This document shows positions 8,613 to 11,130 of a DNA stretch of 11,130 nucleotides, in pieces. Every line of letters begins with the position of its first letter. Within the stretch, counting starts at the first letter, position 1. Source of the DNA: Thermotogae bacterium (GTDB taxonomy: Bacteria > Thermotogota > Thermotogae > Thermotogales > DSM-5069); the NCBI GenBank assembly GCA_003641785.1, contig QNAO01000011.1, positions 1-11,130 on the forward strand, in the 5' to 3' direction. The notes beneath the pieces are model-generated. The model saw only the letters and a program-made list of their open reading frames with translations. It did no database searches and was not told the origin of the DNA. The position numbers were made by a program, and so were the translations under genes.

Positions 8613-8703
8613 CGTAATTAGATTATATCCCAACTTTGCGAACCATCGATCATACATTATAAAGCAAGATTAGGTGGTAGAATTCGATAAAGGGGGTGTT
8701 TCT
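8613..8703. promoter_or_regulatory. Divergent promoter region of murB operon and the beta-barrel gene
   Basis: For the rightward gene, TTGCGA (8636-8641), a 16-base spacer and TATAAA (8658-8663) make a fair promoter. For murB, minus-strand TATAAT boxes occur at 8661-8656 and 8627-8622. The first would give a leader of roughly 37 bases to the 8612 ATG; the second would give an almost leaderless message. Neither has a clear -35 box. The two -10 boxes near 8656-8663 overlap on opposite strands, so the promoters may compete. Start sites are inferred, not seen. Confidence 0.45.
8691..8698 (+). promoter_or_regulatory. Ribosome binding site of the beta-barrel gene
   Basis: AGGGGGTG, 5 bases before the GTG at 8704. 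It is identical to the site before rex and differs from the minus-strand genes' GGAGG by a G that can still pair by wobble. It decides the start that exposes the signal peptide. Confidence 0.7.
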
Positions 8704-9285
8704 GTGAAAACAAGAGCACTCGGACTGGCATTAGTTTTCATAAGCGTATGTGCTTTGTCGCAGGTCTTTGTTTCGGCATCCATGTCCCTTGGATATGGAT
8801 TCAACAGTGAAGTTGTTGTTGGGAGTGTGTCGAAGAACAGTACCTCCTTTGTCACATTTGGACCAGAGTTCTCTGTTCAATATGGAATGAGAAATGGGTT
8901 GAAAATAGGAGCAGTTGCTGCGTTTTATAGCATGATACTGAAATTGGCTGGAGGAGATTTGAACGCGTATATTGGCTCGGTTGGTGTCATGGCTAGCTAC
9001 AGGTTCAACTTGATGGATGTTGCAACTATTGAGGTGCTTGGCAACGCCCGAATTGTACCCTACGGTCCGTCGGGAAGTCTATCACCTCTTGGGCTCTCTG
9101 GTGATGGTAACCTTACCGGTTACACTTTTGGTGCTGCCGGTAAGATGATATTTGCTTTACAAGAAAACATTTCCATCGCCGCCGGCGCAGGTGCTGAGTT
9201 CTACAGACTGGAAATTCCTTTGCGCCAGGTTACCATCAACTCAGTGTCAGTACCAGTTTCTGTAATGTTGAGCTACGAGTTCTGA
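8704..9285 (+). CDS. Small secreted protein, probable outer-membrane beta-barrel
   Basis: 193 residues with the GTG start at 8704. This start is chosen because AGGGGGTG (8691-8698) lies 5 bases upstream and it gives a clean signal peptide: MKTR, then a hydrophobic core at 5-22 and a likely cleavage after VFVSA (residue 25). A reading from 8674 would bury the signal peptide behind ten charged residues. The mature part is rich in glycine, serine and alternating hydrophobic residues typical of amphipathic beta strands (for example FSVQYGM, GVMASYRF, GAGAEFYRL). It ends in SYEF, and a C-terminal phenylalanine is the usual signal for outer-membrane barrel assembly. No named family recognised; a small OmpA/OmpW-like eight-strand barrel of the Thermotogota outer envelope is the best guess. 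Its 3' end overlaps the convergent DUF4438 gene by 13 bases. Confidence 0.75.
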   Translation: MKTRALGLALVFISVCALSQVFVSASMSLGYGFNSEVVVGSVSKNSTSFVTFGPEFSVQYGMRNGLKIGAVAAFYSMILKLAGGDLNAYIGSVGVMASYRFNLMDVATIEVLGNARIVPYGPSGSLSPLGLSGDGNLTGYTFGAAGKMIFALQENISIAAGAGAEFYRLEIPLRQVTINSVSVPVSVMLSYEF

Positions 9286-10163
9286 CGGAATCTTCCTATC
9301 TTAAGTATCTTTGCTATGTTCGCCTCCAAACTTAAGACAGGCTTAATCTTACCTGAGGAACTAGTCATAATCGTTGTTACACCAGGGCCATGGCCTGCGT
9401 ATTTGCAGTCACTGTGTATTATTACTCCGACGCTCACGGCTCCTTTTCGATAGCATCTACCATATGTGTTGTCGTGATCTTGTATTAAAACGATATCACC
9501 AAACTTCAGGTTCATAAGCCCATGTTCCTGTAGAGCCTTACGGTCTGAGGTCATAATATCGTAATCGCCTGTACCTATGCTGGTAGAGCCAACTCCTGAG
9601 CCCATGAGCATTCCGGGGATCACCGCTGCCACTGGTACGAGAAGTTCCCCATTGCTCTCCTCGATGTTCATTTTTTCGAACAGACCTGGATCGAGGTTGT
9701 AAATGTGTATATCCGGGTAATCTACGAGTTTCAATCCCTGACCAAACCCCCTTATGAGAACCTTATCGTCGAGGGTCAATTTCTCAAGGGCTTCATCCGG
9801 AAAATCTATGAGCACGTGTTCGGCTCCTCCGTGATGACCTGTAACAATACCGGTAGCTCCCTTCGCATCGCCACTGACGATCCTTGCTTCATTTCCGATG
9901 CAAGCGTAGAAATTGTAACCGCGATTTGGACCACTGGTTCTCTTTTCCTGATCCGCTATGGTAGAAACACCGGGTTCAACGTGATCAGCTGCCCAACCAA
10001 ACGCTGGATCCCCTACTTTGATGTTGTAAGTTATACCACCAGTACCAGGGACCATGAATATTTCCCCCGCATGTCCCACTGAGTGCCTACCGGAATGTTC
10101 AGGTTTGACGATCGTCCCCTGAACAGAGATCATGACCAGTTTATCCTTATTGGTCTGAATCAC
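9273..10163 (-). CDS. DUF4438 family protein
   Basis: 296 residues from the GTG at 10163, matching the family as I remember it in Thermotogales and other anaerobes; a structural-genomics structure exists for a Thermotoga maritima member, but I know of no established function. No signal peptide or membrane segment is seen. The sequence is rich in glycine, aspartate and histidine loops: GHAGEIFMVPGTGG near 30-43, GDPAFGWAADHVEPG near 51-65, a GHHGGAEHV segment, QDHDNTYGRCYRKG, and HSDCKYAGHGPG. These suggest a metal- or nucleotide-binding enzyme (inference only). The GTG start is preferred over TTG at 10178, because GGAGGTGA (10176-10169) is itself the ribosome binding site. It is divergent from rex across a shared promoter region with a Rex-like operator, so redox control is possible. 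The last 13 bases overlap the convergent gene. Confidence 0.8.
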   Translation of the reverse strand: MIQTNKDKLVMISVQGTIVKPEHSGRHSVGHAGEIFMVPGTGGITYNIKVGDPAFGWAADHVEPGVSTIADQEKRTSGPNRGYNFYACIGNEARIVSGDAKGATGIVTGHHGGAEHVLIDFPDEALEKLTLDDKVLIRGFGQGLKLVDYPDIHIYNLDPGLFEKMNIEESNGELLVPVAAVIPGMLMGSGVGSTSIGTGDYDIMTSDRKALQEHGLMNLKFGDIVLIQDHDNTYGRCYRKGAVSVGVIIHSDCKYAGHGPGVTTIMTSSSGKIKPVLSLEANIAKILKIGRFRQNS

Positions 10164-10168
10164 AACTC

Positions 10169-10176
10169 TCACCTCC
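10169..10176 (-). promoter_or_regulatory. Ribosome binding site of the DUF4438 gene
   Basis: GGAGGTGA, 5 bases before the GTG at 10163. Because it overlaps the upstream in-frame TTG (10178), it rules out that codon as the start. Confidence 0.8.
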
Positions 10177-10184
10177 AAAATTTA

Positions 10185-10214
10185 AGTATACATTGCACGG
10201 GCTTTCAATGTAAA
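10185..10214 (-). promoter_or_regulatory. Promoter of the DUF4438 gene
   Basis: On the minus strand TTTACA (10214-10209), an 18-base spacer and TATACT (10190-10185) resemble a sigma-70 type promoter. The predicted start near 10178 leaves a leader of only about 15 bases, just enough for the ribosome binding site. It overlaps the -35 box of the rex promoter. Confidence 0.55.
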
Positions 10215-10221
10215 ATATGTT
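10193..10221 (+). promoter_or_regulatory. Promoter of rex
   Basis: TTGCAC (10193-10198), a 17-base spacer and TATGTT (10216-10221). The predicted start near 10228 falls inside the candidate Rex operator, the arrangement expected for self-repression. The -10 box is only moderately good. Confidence 0.5.
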
Positions 10222-10237
10222 GTGAAAGCTTTAACGA
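10220..10237. promoter_or_regulatory. Candidate Rex operator
   Basis: TTGTGAA-AGCT-TTAACGA is an 18-base near-palindrome matching 12 of the 14 defined positions of the Thermotogales Rex pattern TTGTTAA-N4-TTAACAA. It overlaps the end of the rex -10 box and the predicted start point, so bound Rex would block its own transcription. It lies 6 bases upstream of the DUF4438 -35 box and could affect that gene too. Confidence 0.7.
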
Positions 10238-10265
10238 AAAACGCTGAATAGGAAGTAGTGAGTAC

Positions 10266-10273
10266 AGGGGGTG
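10266..10273 (+). promoter_or_regulatory. Ribosome binding site of rex
   Basis: AGGGGGTG, 5 bases before the GTG at 10279. A run of five GT units (10271-10281) connects it to the start codon. It rules out the upstream GTG at 10258 and the GTG at 10273. Confidence 0.65.
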
Positions 10274-10278
10274 TGTGT

Positions 10279-10905
10279 GTGAAGGTTCCCAGACCGGTTA
10301 TAAAAAGAATGCCAGTTTACTACAGATGTTTGGAAAGGCTTAAAAACGAAGGAGTTAAGTATGTATCTTCACAAAAGCTCGCGAGAAGATTGCATTTGAA
10401 AGATAGTCAAATTAGAAAGGATTTGTCGCACTTTGGTAAGTTCGGGAAGCGCGGTGTGGGATATGAAGTCGAAAGTCTTTTGAACGATATTACTAAAATT
10501 CTTGGACTGCACAAACAATGGAAAGTAATAGTTATAGGTGCGGGAAACATAGGAAAAGCGATAGCCCGTTTTCGAGCTTTAGAAAAGAACAACTTCAAGG
10601 TCGTAGCTGTCTTCGACACAGATAAAAGAAAGATTGGTACAGAGCTGCTTCCTGGCCTTAAGATTCTGGATATGGCTAGCCTGAGAGATTTCGTAGGTCG
10701 TGAGGGAGCAGATCTTGCGATCTTGGCTGTCCCAGCGAGCTCTGCTCAAGCCGTGGCAAATGATTTACAAAAGGCGGGTATTAGGGGTATACTGTGTTTT
10801 GCGCCCGTGACGCTGAATTGTGCAATACCAGTTGAGTACGTGGATATAACGGCGTTTCTGAAGACGCTTGCATATAGTGTGCTAACTGAAAAATACAATG
10901 TGTAG
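10279..10905 (+). CDS. rex: Redox-sensing transcriptional repressor Rex
   Basis: Dimeric cytosolic repressor that binds DNA when NADH is low and lets go when NADH rises, tuning fermentation and energy genes. With the GTG at 10279 it has 208 residues, typical for Rex, starting MKVPRPVIKRMPVYY. Residues 1-78 are the winged helix, with the recognition segment IRKDLSHFGKFGKRGVGY. Residues 80-195 are the Rossmann domain with GAGNIGKA (87-94) and the acidic end of the next strand in VFDTDKRKIG (111-120), which selects NAD(H). The C-terminal helix about 192-205 is the domain-swapped dimer helix. A start at 10258 would add seven residues ahead of the normal N terminus and overlap the ribosome binding site. 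It probably represses itself through the operator just upstream, and is followed after 68 bases by nrdJ in the same direction. Confidence 0.96.
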   Translation: MKVPRPVIKRMPVYYRCLERLKNEGVKYVSSQKLARRLHLKDSQIRKDLSHFGKFGKRGVGYEVESLLNDITKILGLHKQWKVIVIGAGNIGKAIARFRALEKNNFKVVAVFDTDKRKIGTELLPGLKILDMASLRDFVGREGADLAILAVPASSAQAVANDLQKAGIRGILCFAPVTLNCAIPVEYVDITAFLKTLAYSVLTEKYNV

Positions 10906-10908
10906 TGT
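10893..10908 (+). promoter_or_regulatory. Possible upstream NrdR box
   Basis: ATACAATGTGTAGTGT agrees with about 13 of 16 positions of the NrdR consensus ACACWATATATWGWGT. It straddles the rex stop codon. Its spacing of 37 bases from the downstream site is not a whole number of helical turns, which weakens the pair. Confidence 0.3.
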
Positions 10909-10913
10909 CTCCC

Positions 10914-10933
10914 TACCACATACCACATACCAC
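10914..10933 (+). repeat. Short tandem repeat, TACCACA x 2.9
   Basis: Two perfect copies and one copy lacking only its last base (TACCACA, TACCACA, TACCAC) sit just upstream of the nrdJ -10 box and take up the place of a -35 element. They may be a protein-binding site or a chance microsatellite. Confidence 0.8.
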
Positions 10934-10945
10934 TGTATATAGTAT
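10930..10945 (+). promoter_or_regulatory. Candidate NrdR box over the nrdJ -10 region
   Basis: CCACTGTATATAGTAT matches about 13 of 16 positions of the NrdR consensus ACACWATATATWGWGT and overlaps the TATAAT box, where repressor binding would block polymerase. NrdR is the usual ATP/dATP-sensing repressor of ribonucleotide reductase genes. Part of the match is simple AT richness. Confidence 0.45.
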
Positions 10946-10948
10946 AAT
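10943..10948 (+). promoter_or_regulatory. -10 box of nrdJ promoter
   Basis: A perfect TATAAT with no recognisable -35 box at the expected distance. The predicted transcript start is about 10955, giving a leader of roughly 20 bases before the ATG. Confidence 0.55.
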
Positions 10949-10949
10949 T

Positions 10950-10965
10950 ACCCCCAGAAGGGGGT
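10950..10965 (+). other. Hairpin enclosing the nrdJ ribosome binding site
   Basis: ACCCCC-AGAA-GGGGGT forms a 6-base-pair stem with a 4-base loop. The right arm is the ribosome binding site (AAGGGGG, ending 9 bases before the ATG at 10974). It is followed by TTATTTCT, so it could also be a weak intrinsic terminator for rex transcripts, but the stem is short for that. Confidence 0.55.
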
Positions 10966-10973
10966 TATTTCTC

Positions 10974-11130
10974 ATGTATTCGGACATTGTCGCAAAATTT
11001 TGCACACTAAAACCTTCGCAGAATGCAATGAAGATACTCAAAGACAGATATTTTGTGAAAACTCCCAATGGGGAATTTCTTGAAGATTCGTGGAACGACG
11101 TTTCGAGGCGTGTGGCGAGAGTAGTAGCCA
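10974..11130 (+). CDS. nrdJ: Class II (adenosylcobalamin-dependent) ribonucleoside reductase, N terminus only
   Basis: Reduces ribonucleotides to deoxyribonucleotides for DNA synthesis without needing oxygen; cytosolic. Only the first 52 codons are in the window, the rest lying beyond the right edge. The visible part is the N-terminal domain before the catalytic barrel, with KPSQNAMKILKDRYF near 13-27 and the conserved RRVARVVA segment at 45-52. This closely resembles the Thermotoga B12-dependent reductase N terminus as remembered. The B12 class cannot be proved from this piece, since the catalytic residues are outside; an anaerobic or class I large subunit is less likely. The ATG is supported by AAGGGGG 9 bases upstream. 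It has its own TATAAT box and is 68 bases downstream of rex. Confidence 0.85.
   Translation, partial: MYSDIVAKFCTLKPSQNAMKILKDRYFVKTPNGEFLEDSWNDVSRRVARVVA

Noticed and set aside
8613..8657. Longer murB reading from the ATG at 8657
   Set aside because: That ATG lies within a minus-strand TATAAT sequence, and the added 15 residues precede the conserved MurB start. It cannot be fully excluded because neither start has a good ribosome site.
9325..9350. Inverted repeat after the beta-barrel gene as terminator
   Set aside because: The TTAAG/CTTAA stem is five AT-rich pairs inside the DUF4438 coding region; too weak to call.
10164..10178. TTG at 10178 as the start of the DUF4438 gene
   Set aside because: The TTG and the next codons are themselves the ribosome binding site GGAGGTGA; the GTG at 10163 is at the right distance.
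10865..10880. Third NrdR-like site inside the end of rex
   Set aside because: Only the right half (ATATAGTGT) fits; the left half does not, and it is within coding sequence.
1..11130. RNA genes, CRISPR arrays, insertion sequences, prophage or toxin-antitoxin genes
   Set aside because: None seen. Nearly every base is in a housekeeping-type gene or a short promoter gap, and no intergenic stretch exceeds about 120 bases.

Overview
The window looks like chromosomal DNA of a thermophilic, anaerobic member of the Thermotogota (Thermotoga/Pseudothermotoga type). The grounds are inference from sequence resemblance. The first 52 residues of the class II ribonucleotide reductase closely resemble the Thermotoga NrdJ N terminus as I remember it. 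MurB is the short Thermotoga-like form. The candidate Rex operator fits the TTGTTAA-N4-TTAACAA pattern described for Thermotogales. A very large fused 2-hydroxyacyl-CoA dehydratase activase/reductase protein points to an oxygen-sensitive anaerobe. Base composition is moderate, genes are tightly packed, and GTG and TTG starts are common. No RNA genes, insertion sequences, CRISPR arrays or phage genes were seen.

Layout. Positions 8612 down to 1 (minus strand) hold one compact gene run: murB, a YigZ/IMPACT-family gene, a small membrane-anchored helical-repeat protein, glmM, a 1393-residue activase/dehydratase fusion, and the first 346 codons of nadE, which runs off the left edge. Four of the five junctions overlap by 4 to 7 bases (ATGA, GTGA, TTGA or similar). 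Only glmM to the fusion gene has a gap, of 88 bases. Positions 8613-8703 are a divergent promoter region. A small secreted protein that looks like an outer-membrane beta-barrel is read rightward at 8704-9285. It converges on, and overlaps by 13 bases, a DUF4438-family gene read leftward (10163-9273). DUF4438 is divergent from rex (10279-10905), and the space between them carries face-to-face promoters and a good Rex operator. A 68-base gap then leads to the start of nrdJ (10974 to the right edge). That gap holds a TATAAT box, NrdR-box-like sequences, a short tandem repeat and a hairpin covering the ribosome binding site.

How the parts fit. MurB and GlmM are both peptidoglycan precursor enzymes (UDP-GlcNAc supply and UDP-MurNAc formation). 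NadE makes NAD+, and Rex reads the NADH/NAD+ ratio. Rex probably controls itself and possibly DUF4438, while nrdJ may be under NrdR. The function of the fusion protein is not fixed by its neighbours.

Most worth a second look: NadE appears to lack the glutaminase cysteine; the first ATPase domain of the fusion protein keeps its cluster cysteines but has lost ATP-site acidic residues; and the rex-nrdJ gap has an unusual regulatory layout. I did not find a convincing wholly new multi-gene system.
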